From Halomarina halobia (GTDB lineage Archaea > Halobacteriota > Halobacteria > Halobacteriales > Haloarculaceae), in assembly GCF_029338575.1 (NCBI RefSeq), contig NZ_CP119993.1, positions 806,001-870,000 of the forward strand: a DNA stretch of 64,000 nt, in the 5' to 3' direction. Position 1 is the first letter of the stretch, and every line of letters starts with the position of its first letter. The position numbers and the translations under genes are program-made. Below, piece after piece: positions 53,877-62,112 of this stretch. The notes beneath the pieces are model-generated. The model did not search any database, was not told the DNA's origin, and was given only the letters and a program-made list of their open reading frames with translations.

Positions 53877-55010
53877 TTAACTGTGGACTAGCCGTACGGC
53901 CGTTCGGGGGAATCCGACGACGACGCGATCTCCCACGTCGAAGACCTCGGTTTCATCGTTGATCTGTTTCTCGACGTGTACGTTGACTCCACCGATATCG
54001 ATATTGTACTGCTTCAGCGACCCTTTGTAAACGGCCTCCACTACCGTCCCTTCCCAGGCGTTCGTGGCGTCGAGCGTCCGCGTCGAGCGTGCGAGCATCA
54101 CACGTTCGGGACGGATGGTAAGCGCAACGTCATTCCCGTCAAAATCGATATCATTGCCATCGTCTGTCGTCTCGACGGTCAACTCTCCGGTCTCGACCAA
54201 AAACCGACCATTCTCGCGGCGCAGCTCTCCCTCAAAGAGGTTCGTCTCGCCGAGGAAAGAGGCGACGAACTTCGAGGTCGGCCGTTCGTAGAGTTCAGTC
54301 GTCTCGCCGACCTGCTCGATCTGTCCCTCGTTCATCACGGCAATACGATCGCTCATCGTCAGTGCTTCCTCCTGATCGTGCGTGACGTAGAGGAAGGTGA
54401 TTCCGAGGTCCTCCTGGATCGCCTTCAGTTCGACCTGCATGTGCTGGCGAAGCCTCCGGTCGAGGCTCGCGAGCGGTTCGTCGAGCAGGAGTACATCCGG
54501 TTCGCGGACGATCGATCGGGCCATCGCGACGCGTTGTTTCTGCCCACCCGAGAGTTCGGTCGCGTTTCGGTCGTGAAAGCCCGGCAGTTCGACGAGTTCG
54601 AGCGCTTCCGTGATTCGGCCCTTGCGCTCGTCCTTCGGTACGCCGTCCATTCGCAGGCCGAACCCGATGTTCTCCTCGACGGTCATATGCGGAAAGAGCG
54701 CCCACTCCTGGAACACCATGCTCGTGTTTCGCTTGTTTGCGGGCTGTGCGGTCGCGCGCTCGCCGCTGATGAAGACGTCTCCCTCCGTGGGCGTTTCGAG
54801 TCCGCTGATCATCCGCAACGTCGTCGATTTTCCACAACCAGAGGGGCCGAGTAACGTCAGGAATTCTCCGGAGGCGACCTCTAAGTCCACCCCGTCGACC
54901 GCAACGATGTCGTCGTATTCCTTTCTCAGACCCTGCAGTTCGACGGTCCCCGTGACTGCTTGACCCTCCTCGACATCGCTCATCCCTGCCGAGATCTCCG
55001 TAGACCTCAT
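53877..55010 (-). CDS. potA: spermidine/putrescine-type ABC transporter ATPase PotA
   Basis: A 377-residue ATPase: Walker [13 protein letters not shown]-loop [13 protein letters not shown], signature [15 protein letters not shown], Walker [13 protein letters not shown]-loop [10 protein letters not shown], and a C-terminal TOBE regulatory domain (about residues 240-370). ATG 55010 begins one base after the potD stop, favouring it; the second ATG at 54983 (MSDVEEGQ) is an alternative. A further open extension upstream lies inside potD and is not real. It powers uptake with PotB and PotC. Confidence 0.92.
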   Translation of the reverse strand: MRSTEISAGMSDVEEGQAVTGTVELQGLRKEYDDIVAVDGVDLEVASGEFLTLLGPSGCGKSTTLRMISGLETPTEGDVFISGERATAQPANKRNTSMVFQEWALFPHMTVEENIGFGLRMDGVPKDERKGRITEALELVELPGFHDRNATELSGGQKQRVAMARSIVREPDVLLLDEPLASLDRRLRQHMQVELKAIQEDLGITFLYVTHDQEEALTMSDRIAVMNEGQIEQVGETTELYERPTSKFVASFLGETNLFEGELRRENGRFLVETGELTVETTDDGNDIDFDGNDVALTIRPERVMLARSTRTLDATNAWEGTVVEAVYKGSLKQYNIDIGGVNVHVEKQINDETEVFDVGDRVVVGFPRTAVRLVHS

Positions 55011-55011
55011 C

Positions 55012-56217
55012 TCAGACCCCCGCGCGAGCCTTGGCCTCGGTCCACAGGTCGGTCCACGTGTTAGTGATCGGCGAGAACTCGTACGGGACCGTCTTATCGA
55101 GGATCGTATCTGCGGCGTCAAATCCTGCATCATTGAACATCAACGCGTTCTGCTGTTCTTTGTTGAATAGGTCGAACGATTCGGTGTTGACCGGTGGACT
55201 CTTGGCCGAGGGCTTCCACGCGATGTTAAACTGCCCCTTTGGAGTAACGACCTTCTTCATAAACTCGATGACAAGATCGCGGTTCTGTGGGTTTTTCACC
55301 ATACACACCCCCTCCGTCCACTGCATTCCACCGGTTTCGGGGATCACGACATTGATCCACTCGTTCCCTTCGGCGCGCAACTGTGACATCGTGAAGTTCC
55401 CAACGGGAGACATTGTAATGTCTCCCTGGAGGAACGCCTGCCGAATGGCACTAGTTCCCGTATACACCGCCTTCATGTTGGAGAACATCGCGACGAGTTT
55501 CTGCTTGATGTCCGCTAACTGCTCATCGGTCTGTTCGAACGGCGGGTAGCCGAGCGTGAGCGCGATTTTCGGGATATTCCAGGTCGGCCAGTCCATGATC
55601 CCGATCTTGTTCTCGTATTGGCCATCAGGGCCCCCCGTCCAGAGAACCTCGTACGAAGAAACGTGCTCCTTCGGGACCTTCCGTGAATTGATTGTCATTG
55701 TGTCCCATCCCCACCGTGTGGGAAGAGCGTACATGTCATCCTCCCACTCGAAGGATTTAAAGGGCCACTGGAACTGTTCGAGAAACCCCTCCATTGCCGG
55801 AAAATCCTTCGGGGTTAACGGTTCGATCGTGCCCGCCTGCGCGTGGCGCTGCGCCCACGTGTTGTTGAGCGTCAGAACGTCGAACTGGTCGACACCGCCG
55901 CTTTTGAGGACATTAAACGCTTCGGGGTCGCTCGAGATCAGTTTGATGTTGACCGTCGCATCGTGTTCCCTCTCGAACTCACGGACGATCGCCTCCTCGC
56001 CGTATCCTTCCCACGTTAGAACATTGACGACTCGCTCTCCTCCCTGACTACCCCCATCACTGTTATTGCCGCTGTTGGTGCTTCCGCCAGTGTTTCCGCT
56101 GAGATCTCGCTGCGCACACCCAGTGAAAGCTGACGCACCGACAGCGCCGGTAGTGATCAGAAACCGGCGCCGCGAGGAACGGTTCATAGGGTCAGAGTTC
56201 GTGCTGTGTTTCCGCAT
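55012..56217 (-). CDS. potD: PotD-type solute-binding lipoprotein
   Basis: A 401-residue extracellular binding protein. The N-terminus has a twin-arginine motif (SRRRFLI, residues 15-21) and a lipobox ending at C34 (FTGC), then an Asn/Gly/Ser linker. The mature domain starts VVNVLTWEGYGEEAIVREFE, the usual start of polyamine-type (family 1) binding proteins, and contains ALPTRWGWDTMTINS. ATG 56217 lies about 30 bases after a TATATATT box; ATG 56187 would keep the Tat motif and is an alternative. It leads the pot operon. Confidence 0.9.
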   Translation of the reverse strand: MRKHSTNSDPMNRSSRRRFLITTGAVGASAFTGCAQRDLSGNTGGSTNSGNNSDGGSQGGERVVNVLTWEGYGEEAIVREFEREHDATVNIKLISSDPEAFNVLKSGGVDQFDVLTLNNTWAQRHAQAGTIEPLTPKDFPAMEGFLEQFQWPFKSFEWEDDMYALPTRWGWDTMTINSRKVPKEHVSSYEVLWTGGPDGQYENKIGIMDWPTWNIPKIALTLGYPPFEQTDEQLADIKQKLVAMFSNMKAVYTGTSAIRQAFLQGDITMSPVGNFTMSQLRAEGNEWINVVIPETGGMQWTEGVCMVKNPQNRDLVIEFMKKVVTPKGQFNIAWKPSAKSPPVNTESFDLFNKEQQNALMFNDAGFDAADTILDKTVPYEFSPITNTWTDLWTEAKARAGV

Positions 56218-56244
56218 GTCACTGACTTGGACACGGATAGCCGG

Positions 56245-56254
56245 CAATATATAG
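56245..56254 (-). promoter_or_regulatory. TATA box of the pot operon
   Basis: CTATATATT on the gene strand, about 30 bases before ATG 56217; the best TATA-like element near the operon start. Confidence 0.45.
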
Positions 56255-56310
56255 TTAATGGTAGCTGCCGGACGTAATCTGATATAACTGCTAACTTCTG
56301 GACTCAGGTC

Positions 56311-56318
56311 GTATTAGA
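56311..56318 (+). promoter_or_regulatory. GTATTAGA motif upstream of potD
   Basis: The 8-mer recurs at 59236-59243 (before the cyclodeaminase gene) and 60930-60937 (before the glutamine-synthetase-like gene), each time upstream of the TATA box of a minus-strand unit. It may be a shared binding site. Confidence 0.4.
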
Positions 56319-56503
56319 TAGAATGAGGCGGAGGTCGTTCGGACCTAGGGGCGTGGCGATACATTCCGTGTGTCTCGACGTCGCCCTTCTACCCTCGGTC
56401 AGTTAGCGCAGAGTTCTATCATCGGCCCCGATCTCCGCGACGACGTATCTCCGGAAGTAACCAGAGATCCGCTCGATCCCGCTTCAAACGATACGGAGTC
56501 CCT

Positions 56504-57532
56504 CTAATTCGACTCCGATACACGTTCCGCAAATTTCCGTTCGAGAAGAGTCACCAAGAGGTTCGCCGCGAGTCGCTGTGTCCCCTCGGTTGGATCGTAC
56601 GTCGGAGCGACCTCCATGACGTCGAAGGCGCCGACGGCATCGCTCGCACCGATCACTTCGACGGCGGTCAGCGCCTCCCGTGCCGACAATCCCCCAGGAA
56701 CCGGCGTGCCCGTTCCCGGGGCGACGCTCGGATCCACCCCGTCGATGTCGAACGTCACGTATACTACATCCGCCTCTGCCGCGGCAGCTGCGATGGCATC
56801 TTCGATAACGCTCGCTATACCCGATTGCTCAATGTCGCGCATCGTATAGAGGTTTAGTCCGACTTCTTCCGCGAATTCGAAGAAGGAGGGCGCCTCGTAA
56901 CCGCGAATCGCGACCTGGCTCACGTGCTCGTAGTCCGAATATTTCGAGTTAGCGATGAGGCTGGTGCTCGAGCCGTGAAAGTGCTCGCCGAACACGGCAC
57001 TCTCCTCTACGGTATCCGTGTGCGCATCGATCTGCACCAGGCCGACCGTCGTTGCGGCCGTCCCCTCGGCGAACCCGCAGAACGACGGATAGGTACAGTA
57101 GTGGTCCCCACCGAGTAGGACCGGGAACGCGCGCTCCGATAGCGTCGCCACGTGCGCCTCGATACTTTCCGCCGTTCGCTCCCGGTCCATCGGGAAGACC
57201 GGGACATCTCCACAGTCGGCAATCGAAAGGGCACCGAAGTCCACCTGCTTTTCCGTCTGCATGTTCGTCAGACCACCCTTGTACCCGTACAGGTACGCCC
57301 ACCAGCCGCTGGCTTCCCGAATCGCCGACGGTCCATAACGAGCCCCCGGCCGATTACTCACCGCACCGTCATACGGGATACCCATGACTCCCACGTCTTC
57401 TGTCTCTACCTCGTCCACTCGCCGATACGGAGCCTTTAAAAACGTGCTGACGCCCGCATAGGCGAGCTCGACGTTGGATCCGGGATTCGCCTCGCGGAAC
57501 CTCGTCGCCCGAGTAGATGGATTGTCGTCCAT
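56504..57532 (-). CDS. speB: agmatinase/ureohydrolase family enzyme
   Basis: A 342-residue manganese ureohydrolase. Metal-binding motifs are GGDHYCTYP, QIDAHTDT and TFDIDGVDPSVAPGTGTP. Such enzymes release urea from agmatine or related guanidino compounds (guanidinobutyrate, guanidinopropionate). It is about 30 residues longer than E. coli agmatinase, with an N-terminal extension (STRATRFREANPG). The ATG at 57532 shares a base with the stop of the small upstream ORF (TGATG) and has GGGGGAGG upstream, so translation is coupled to that ORF. Near a polyamine-type importer and a glutamyl ligase, agmatine is the likely substrate; guanidino acids remain possible. Confidence 0.9.
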   Translation of the reverse strand: MDDNPSTRATRFREANPGSNVELAYAGVSTFLKAPYRRVDEVETEDVGVMGIPYDGAVSNRPGARYGPSAIREASGWWAYLYGYKGGLTNMQTEKQVDFGALSIADCGDVPVFPMDRERTAESIEAHVATLSERAFPVLLGGDHYCTYPSFCGFAEGTAATTVGLVQIDAHTDTVEESAVFGEHFHGSSTSLIANSKYSDYEHVSQVAIRGYEAPSFFEFAEEVGLNLYTMRDIEQSGIASVIEDAIAAAAAEADVVYVTFDIDGVDPSVAPGTGTPVPGGLSAREALTAVEVIGASDAVGAFDVMEVAPTYDPTEGTQRLAANLLVTLLERKFAERVSESN

Positions 57533-57648
57533 CACGCGCCTCCCCCTACTACCGCGGTCCGGAACGTAGTGACCGCTGTTGCCGATTGCTCCCGAACAAT
57601 GGCGGTAGGCGAGTCGATCGGAACGAGTGACCTCTCTTCATGAGTCAT
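57532..57648 (-). CDS. 38-codon leader ORF coupled to the ureohydrolase gene
   Basis: ATG 57648 opens a frame reading MTHEERSLVPIDSPTAIVRE and continuing 18 more residues to a TGA at 57534-57532. The TGA overlaps the ATG of the ureohydrolase by one base. A TTTTATTAG box is centred 27 bases before ATG 57648, exactly right for a leaderless transcript, while no such box precedes the ureohydrolase itself. The peptide has no known domain. It may act only to couple or regulate translation of the enzyme. Confidence 0.6.
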   Translation of the reverse strand: MTHEERSLVPIDSPTAIVREQSATAVTTFRTAVVGGGA

Positions 57649-57667
57649 GGACCCCCTACCATAGGAC

Positions 57668-57677
57668 TTCTAATAAA
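57668..57677 (-). promoter_or_regulatory. TATA box of the leader ORF/ureohydrolase unit
   Basis: TTTTATTAGA on the gene strand, about 27 bases before ATG 57648. It contains the TATTAGA word also found at the aor TATA box and in the 8-mers near potD, the cyclodeaminase and the glutamyl ligase genes. Confidence 0.55.
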
Positions 57678-57867
57678 ACTATTCAAAATGGATACAAAGT
57701 CGTGTTTTAGATATTTTATTAGCTGTGGTCCTGTTTTCGACCGAGATTAAGAATACAATTCAATTCCTTCGGAATTGTGTACGAGCCCGAGAAGAACGTT
57801 CAACGAGTGCGCGGAGAGAGCAGATCTAGTGGTCTGTGTCGAAGCACCCAAAGCGTGAAGGCGTTCA

Positions 57868-58077
57868 TCACGGTGACACGTCCTCGACCCGTCGCTTTCC
57901 GCGATCAGTGAGACGATAGCATCCGCGACCGACAGGCAGGATCTCGTCGTGGCGGTAGAGGCGCGCACACGTCCGCTCGACCGTGACCGGGTGACCGCCG
58001 ACGTGCGCAGCTATCTCCACGACGTGGAGCGGTTCGTGCTCAGCGAGCGTTTCCAGGATCCTTCGTCCATTACATGA
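57868..58077 (-). pseudogene. winged-helix (PhiH1-repressor-like) remnant without a start
   Basis: One frame reads GRRILETLAEHEPLHVVEIA, then an HVGGHPVTVERTCARLYRHD recognition region and GRGCYRLTDRGKRRVEDVSP to a TGA at 57868. This is the pattern of small haloarchaeal winged-helix proteins related to the PhiH1 repressor. No ATG, GTG or TTG precedes it in the frame back to the cyclodeaminase stop codon, and the frame is the same as that of the cyclodeaminase. The ATG at about 58070 is out of frame. It is either a gene that lost its start by a small indel or one read by an unusual start. Confidence 0.5.
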
Positions 58078-58194
58078 AGGAATTCGAACCTCTCGAACGC
58101 TGACGACCGTCCGTTTGCGTGAGGGCGAAGCGATCGGGCGTACCGCTTCGATGGTCCTCGGCCGAGGCCGATTCCTATTGGCCCCGCGCGGCGC

Positions 58195-59187
58195 TTAGGA
58201 GAGGACGATATCGACAACCGACCCGGTACCGGTCTCTTCGGCGGTAGTGTACACCTGTTTCGCGGTGGCGATGTCCTGGATCGCCAGTCCCGTGGAATCG
58301 AATACGGTCGTGGAATTTCGGAGCGATTCCGGACTCCCACTGACGACTTCCCCCATCGTTGCGGCGACGTCTCCCCGAGTGAAGGTCCCCGACTGGACGG
58401 ACGTGTTGATCTCTCCGCTGTGTGAACACTGCTCCCAGTCGTCGACGACAACTGCGGCTTGGGCGAGGAGCGCTGGATCTAGCTCCTGCTTCCCGGCGGC
58501 GTCGGCCCCCATCGCATTGATGTGTGTCCCCTCCCGAACCCAGTCCGCTTCGAGGATGGGTTCGCGGGACGGTGTCGTCGTCGAGATCACGTCACATTCG
58601 CAGAGTTCCTGTGGCGTCCCCCTGACGATGTCACAGTCGCGATCAGATTCGGCCTCGATGAACGCCTCTAGTGCGCTATCATCGAGGTCGGAGACGACGA
58701 CCCTCTCTAAGTCGAGTACGCTTGCGACGGCGGCTAGCTGTGTTCGTGCCTGAATCCCTGTCCCGAGGAGACCCAACGAATCCGCACCCCGTCGGGCGAG
58801 GTAACGGGTCGCAACGCCGGCGGCAGCGCCCGTTCTGTAGCGGGTGAGTTCCGTCCCATCGATCACCGCCAACGGGTACGCCGTCTCAGGGTCGCTGTAG
58901 ATGACGAGACCCATGACGGTCGGTAATCTGAACCTCTCGGGGTTGTCGGGATGAACGTTCACCCACTTGACGCCGGCGCTGTCGCCGACCTGGGCCGGCA
59001 TCGATCGGAAATCCCCGTCGATGTCGGGAAGTTCGACGTACGACTTCGGCGGCATCGTGGTCTCTCCACGATGATGCTTGCAAAAGGCGGTCTCGACCCC
59101 GTTGATGACCTCCAACATGTCGATATGCTTTCGCACATCGGCCGCGCTGATGATCCTCGTTCCGTCCGGGACTCGATCGTCCATCAT
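58195..59187 (-). CDS. ornithine cyclodeaminase / mu-crystallin family enzyme
   Basis: A 330-residue NAD(P)-dependent enzyme of the OCD/mu-crystallin family. It has MPPKSYVELP with K48, a RYRTGAAAGVATRYLAR block, the dinucleotide motif GLLGTGIQARTQL at residues 139-151, and NAMGADAAGKQEL with D229. The family includes ornithine cyclodeaminase, archaeal alanine dehydrogenase and ketimine reductases; the GAD-x2-GKQEL form fits the latter two at least as well. The start ATG 59187 lies 27 bases after a TTAATAC box. Between a glutamyl ligase and a ureohydrolase it probably acts on an amino or imino acid. The frame stays open after its stop into the winged-helix remnant. Confidence 0.88.
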   Translation of the reverse strand: MMDDRVPDGTRIISAADVRKHIDMLEVINGVETAFCKHHRGETTMPPKSYVELPDIDGDFRSMPAQVGDSAGVKWVNVHPDNPERFRLPTVMGLVIYSDPETAYPLAVIDGTELTRYRTGAAAGVATRYLARRGADSLGLLGTGIQARTQLAAVASVLDLERVVVSDLDDSALEAFIEAESDRDCDIVRGTPQELCECDVISTTTPSREPILEADWVREGTHINAMGADAAGKQELDPALLAQAAVVVDDWEQCSHSGEINTSVQSGTFTRGDVAATMGEVVSGSPESLRNSTTVFDSTGLAIQDIATAKQVYTTAEETGTGSVVDIVLS

Positions 59188-59208
59188 AGCACGTCCTATA
59201 TTCTACTA

Positions 59209-59217
59209 TGTATTAAG
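59209..59217 (-). promoter_or_regulatory. TATA box of the cyclodeaminase-family gene
   Basis: CTTAATAC on the gene strand, about 27 bases before ATG 59187. The GTATTAGA 8-mer lies about 25 bases further upstream. The rest of 59188-59563 shows no gene. Confidence 0.5.
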
Positions 59218-59235
59218 CTCTGCTACGATCATCTA

Positions 59236-59243
59236 GTATTAGA
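59236..59243 (+). promoter_or_regulatory. GTATTAGA motif upstream of the cyclodeaminase gene
   Basis: Second copy of the 8-mer. Its near edge is 49 bases before the start codon, almost the same distance as the copy before the glutamine-synthetase-like gene (50 bases). Confidence 0.4.
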
Positions 59244-59563
59244 TTGGACTAAATCCTATACAATGGCAGCCCCCTGAAACCTCGTCGGTGCGTCGTCCAC
59301 GGGTGATCAACGCTGTATGGAGAACGAGTGCCGATGTCCGATCGCGGTAGTACGGCTCCGGGGTCGAGGACGCACAGACGTGATGGCGTCGCCGTCAGGG
59401 TGAGGAAACGGGACGCCGGTCGCAACCTCCGAAATCTCGTCCGTTCCGCCAAAACGCACATACGTGCCCGCGAGTGGCGGGATCGCTCCTCGGAACGGTC
59501 ACCGGTACCTCCGGTTACATCCTTCGTCGCTCTCCCGCCGTGGTCGTGGGACTACCACTGCGC

Positions 59564-60880
59564 TCACAGCGTCTCGAGATACTGTTCACGTTCCCAGTCG
59601 GTGACCGTATCACGGAACATCGCGAGTTCGTGGCGCTTAGTGGCGGTATACGCTCGAACCATCTCCCTGCCCAGTGCGGTAACGAGTACATCGTCGTTCT
59701 CGAGCGACTGAAGCGCGAGCTCAGGGGCGTGTGGGAGGCGTGGGCTCGCTCTCTCGGACGTCACGTCGACCGGCGCGGTCGGCTCTAGGTCTCGTTCGAG
59801 GCCGTCGATACCGGCCGCGAGCGTGGCTGCGATGAGGAGATAGGGGTTAGCATCGGCGCTAGCGATGCGGTTCTCGATCCGGGGCGTTCCCTGCGGAATC
59901 CGCAGAGCGGCCATACGATTATCGTAGCCCCAGGAGGCTGAATAGGGTGCGAACGAGCCGGCTTCGTGCCGTTTGAACCCGTTCAGCGTCGGTGTGCCGA
60001 TCGCGACCAGCGCATCTACGTGTTCGAGCAGTCCGCCCACGAAATGACGGCCTCGCTCGGAGAGACCGTCCGTCGTCTCGCTGCCGAAGACGTTCTCGCC
60101 GTTTTCGACGGCCCCGATGTGGAGATGATAGCCGCTCCCCGCTCGGCTACCGAACGGCTTCGCCATGAAGGTCGCGTGCTGACCGCTCTCGTGAGCGGCG
60201 CGTTTTACCAACCGCTTGAAGTCGAAGGTCGTATCGGCCTGTCCGAGTGGGTCGCCGTAGTCGAACAGCACCTCGAGCTGACCGGCACCGTGTTCGTGCT
60301 GCAGCGAGTGGAGTTCGATCCCGTAGTCGGGAGCCCACTCCGATACGCGGTCGTAGAACGGTGAGACCGACTCCGTTGCCCAGGTGACACACTCGTGTTT
60401 GTGCGTAGTCGCCGGGGCGTAACCGTCGTCGGTCGGGTCGAGCAGGTAGAACTCGAGTTCGCTGCCGACGGTGAACTCGAGCGAGAGGGGGACGATCAGT
60501 TCGTCGAGTACGCGACGGAGAACCCGCCGAGGATCGGCTTCGAGCGGTTCGTCCTCTCTCTCGAACGAGCACAGGACCCGTGCAGTCTCTGGTCGCCAGG
60601 GGAGCCGTGTGAAGGTCTCCGGCTCCGGATAGACCGTCGCATCACCGTAGTCGATCTCCGCGCCCAGTCCGGTCCCCTTGGGCACCTCGCTGCGCGGTGT
60701 CTGGGCCAGCAACAGCGCGTTCATCGTGAACCCCTCCCGCCAGGACTCGAGGAAGTGATCGGCGCTGAGCTGTTTCGAGCGAGAGATCCCGTTTACGTCG
60801 ACGAACTCGACGAACACGTGCTCGATCTCCTCCTCCCGCAAACACGTCTCCATCTCATCGGCAGCGGCAGTGGTAGCCAT
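59564..60880 (-). CDS. glutamine-synthetase-like gamma-glutamyl ligase (PuuA-like)
   Basis: A 438-residue member of the type I glutamine synthetase superfamily, which joins glutamate gamma-carboxyl to ammonia or an amine with ATP. Metal-ligand regions are VGSELEFYL and HEHGAGQLEV, then GSGYHLHIG, and the WGYDNRMAALRIP block with IENRIASADANPYLLIA. The divergent HEAGSFAPYSASWG loop and the polyamine setting suggest a PuuA-like enzyme making gamma-glutamyl-amines rather than housekeeping GlnA. It lacks the adenylylation-loop tyrosine context of bacterial GlnA. It is divergent from the amidotransferase at 61223. Confidence 0.88.
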   Translation of the reverse strand: MATTAAADEMETCLREEEIEHVFVEFVDVNGISRSKQLSADHFLESWREGFTMNALLLAQTPRSEVPKGTGLGAEIDYGDATVYPEPETFTRLPWRPETARVLCSFEREDEPLEADPRRVLRRVLDELIVPLSLEFTVGSELEFYLLDPTDDGYAPATTHKHECVTWATESVSPFYDRVSEWAPDYGIELHSLQHEHGAGQLEVLFDYGDPLGQADTTFDFKRLVKRAAHESGQHATFMAKPFGSRAGSGYHLHIGAVENGENVFGSETTDGLSERGRHFVGGLLEHVDALVAIGTPTLNGFKRHEAGSFAPYSASWGYDNRMAALRIPQGTPRIENRIASADANPYLLIAATLAAGIDGLERDLEPTAPVDVTSERASPRLPHAPELALQSLENDDVLVTALGREMVRAYTATKRHELAMFRDTVTDWEREQYLETL

Positions 60881-60912
60881 AACGGCGGATGGTCGAGTCG
60901 ATGTCGGAGGGG

Positions 60913-60947
60913 TATTTATAATTTTCCCCGTATTAGAATAAGATTCT
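60913..60947 (-). promoter_or_regulatory. promoter of the glutamyl ligase with palindrome and GTATTAGA
   Basis: A TTATAAATA box (60913-60921) lies 33-41 bases before ATG 60880. Upstream are GTATTAGA (60930-60937) and, overlapping it, the palindrome AGAAT-AAG-ATTCT (60935-60947). The overlap of palindrome and shared 8-mer marks a likely regulator site. The rest of the 342-base divergent gap (60881-61222) shows no gene. Confidence 0.5.
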
Positions 60948-61191
60948 ATTTTCTGTGGCAGGAGATGGACAGTGATCCAGCGAGATTTCTATCGATGTAC
61001 ATGGTTCAGTAGACCACCTTTCGGCGCGTCCATCGCCCGTCACCTATTGCTGATCCATACGGCGATCACGCGAGAGGATGGCCAACTGAGATATATACAC
61101 CGTTCCGTGCACCACCTGGGCTCGACCACGCTCCCGGGGTTAACTCGTCGCGCCCCGCCCAGTCACTGAATGTAGTCCAATGACGTAACGA

Positions 61192-61197
61192 TTTATT
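61192..61197 (+). promoter_or_regulatory. TATA box of the glutamine amidotransferase gene
   Basis: TTTATT is centred about 29 bases before ATG 61223, in keeping with a short or absent leader, and favours this ATG over the upstream frame. Confidence 0.45.
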
Positions 61198-61222
61198 GGG
61201 ACCAGCGTCAATAGGGTGCGTA

Positions 61223-61855
61223 ATGATACTGGTCATGGACAACGAAGTCCGACCCGGCTATCGGTACCTCGCGCCCGAGATCGCGCGCTTTTTGCCGACT
61301 GCGGAGTACCGCGTCTACGTCGACGAGCCGTTCGATCCCGACCTCGACGCTTATGAAGGGATCGTGATAAGCGGAAGTACAGCCAGCGTCTACGACGAGG
61401 AACACGCCGATTGGGTGGAAACACAGGCCGACTTACTCCACCGATGTATCGACGAACGGGTGCCCGTCCTGGGTATCTGCTTCGGCCATCAGTTGATCAA
61501 TCGAGCGCTCGGAGGCCGAGTCGACGGTGACCGTCGCCGGGCGACGTTTGTCGAGATGAGCGACTCGCGGCAAGACGAGATCCTCGAGGGGGTGAACCCA
61601 GTCGTCCCCGTGCTGCACGCCGACGTTGTGACCGAGTGCGGTAAGAACATGATCGCGACCGCTCGGACCGACTACAACGACTACTTCTGCACCCGACACG
61701 AGAACGCACCCGTCTGGACGGTTCAATTCCACCCAGAGTTCACGGAACGGGTTGCGGGACAGCCGAGTGACTGGAATGGCGGTAACTACTCGTTCGATCA
61801 GTGCAACGCGACACGTGTATTGCGGAACTTCGGCGAAGCTTGTAGCGGTGTATGA
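61223..61855 (+). CDS. class I glutamine amidotransferase-like protein
   Basis: A 210-residue class I GATase with the full triad: C86 in GICFGHQLINRALGG, and H170 with E172 in VQFHPEF. It is of the stand-alone GuaA/YfeJ-like type, with no synthetase domain attached. In the Puu pathway a gamma-glutamyl-GABA hydrolase (PuuD) with a similar triad removes glutamate at the end; this gene, divergent from a PuuA-like ligase, could do that job, though PuuD belongs to a different branch (peptidase C26). A glutaminase or other gamma-glutamyl hydrolase role is also possible. Confidence 0.87.
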   Translation: MILVMDNEVRPGYRYLAPEIARFLPTAEYRVYVDEPFDPDLDAYEGIVISGSTASVYDEEHADWVETQADLLHRCIDERVPVLGICFGHQLINRALGGRVDGDRRRATFVEMSDSRQDEILEGVNPVVPVLHADVVTECGKNMIATARTDYNDYFCTRHENAPVWTVQFHPEFTERVAGQPSDWNGGNYSFDQCNATRVLRNFGEACSGV

Positions 61856-62082
61856 TGTTGTGCCTCCCCTACCCGGATATTCGCAGTCAGTGGGCGAGTT
61901 CGAGTCGGTCCTCGCCGAATCTCGGAAACTGATCCCTCGGATCTGAGTACGTCGAGGAGGCGAGCACCGCTCCGACTGCTCTCCTCTGCGGGAATAGCGT
62001 CCACTGCAGCAGAACTCGGCCACCATCTCTGTTGGATCTGGTTACGCGTTTCAGCAGATAATTGAACGGAATCCGAATAAAG

Positions 62083-62090
62083 CTTATATA
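62083..62090 (+). promoter_or_regulatory. TATA box of the aminotransferase gene
   Basis: CTTATATA is centred about 27 bases before ATG 62113, fixing that start against the upstream in-frame start at 62062. Confidence 0.6.
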
Positions 62091-62112
62091 CTTGGAGACA
62101 GACTATCTCCAC

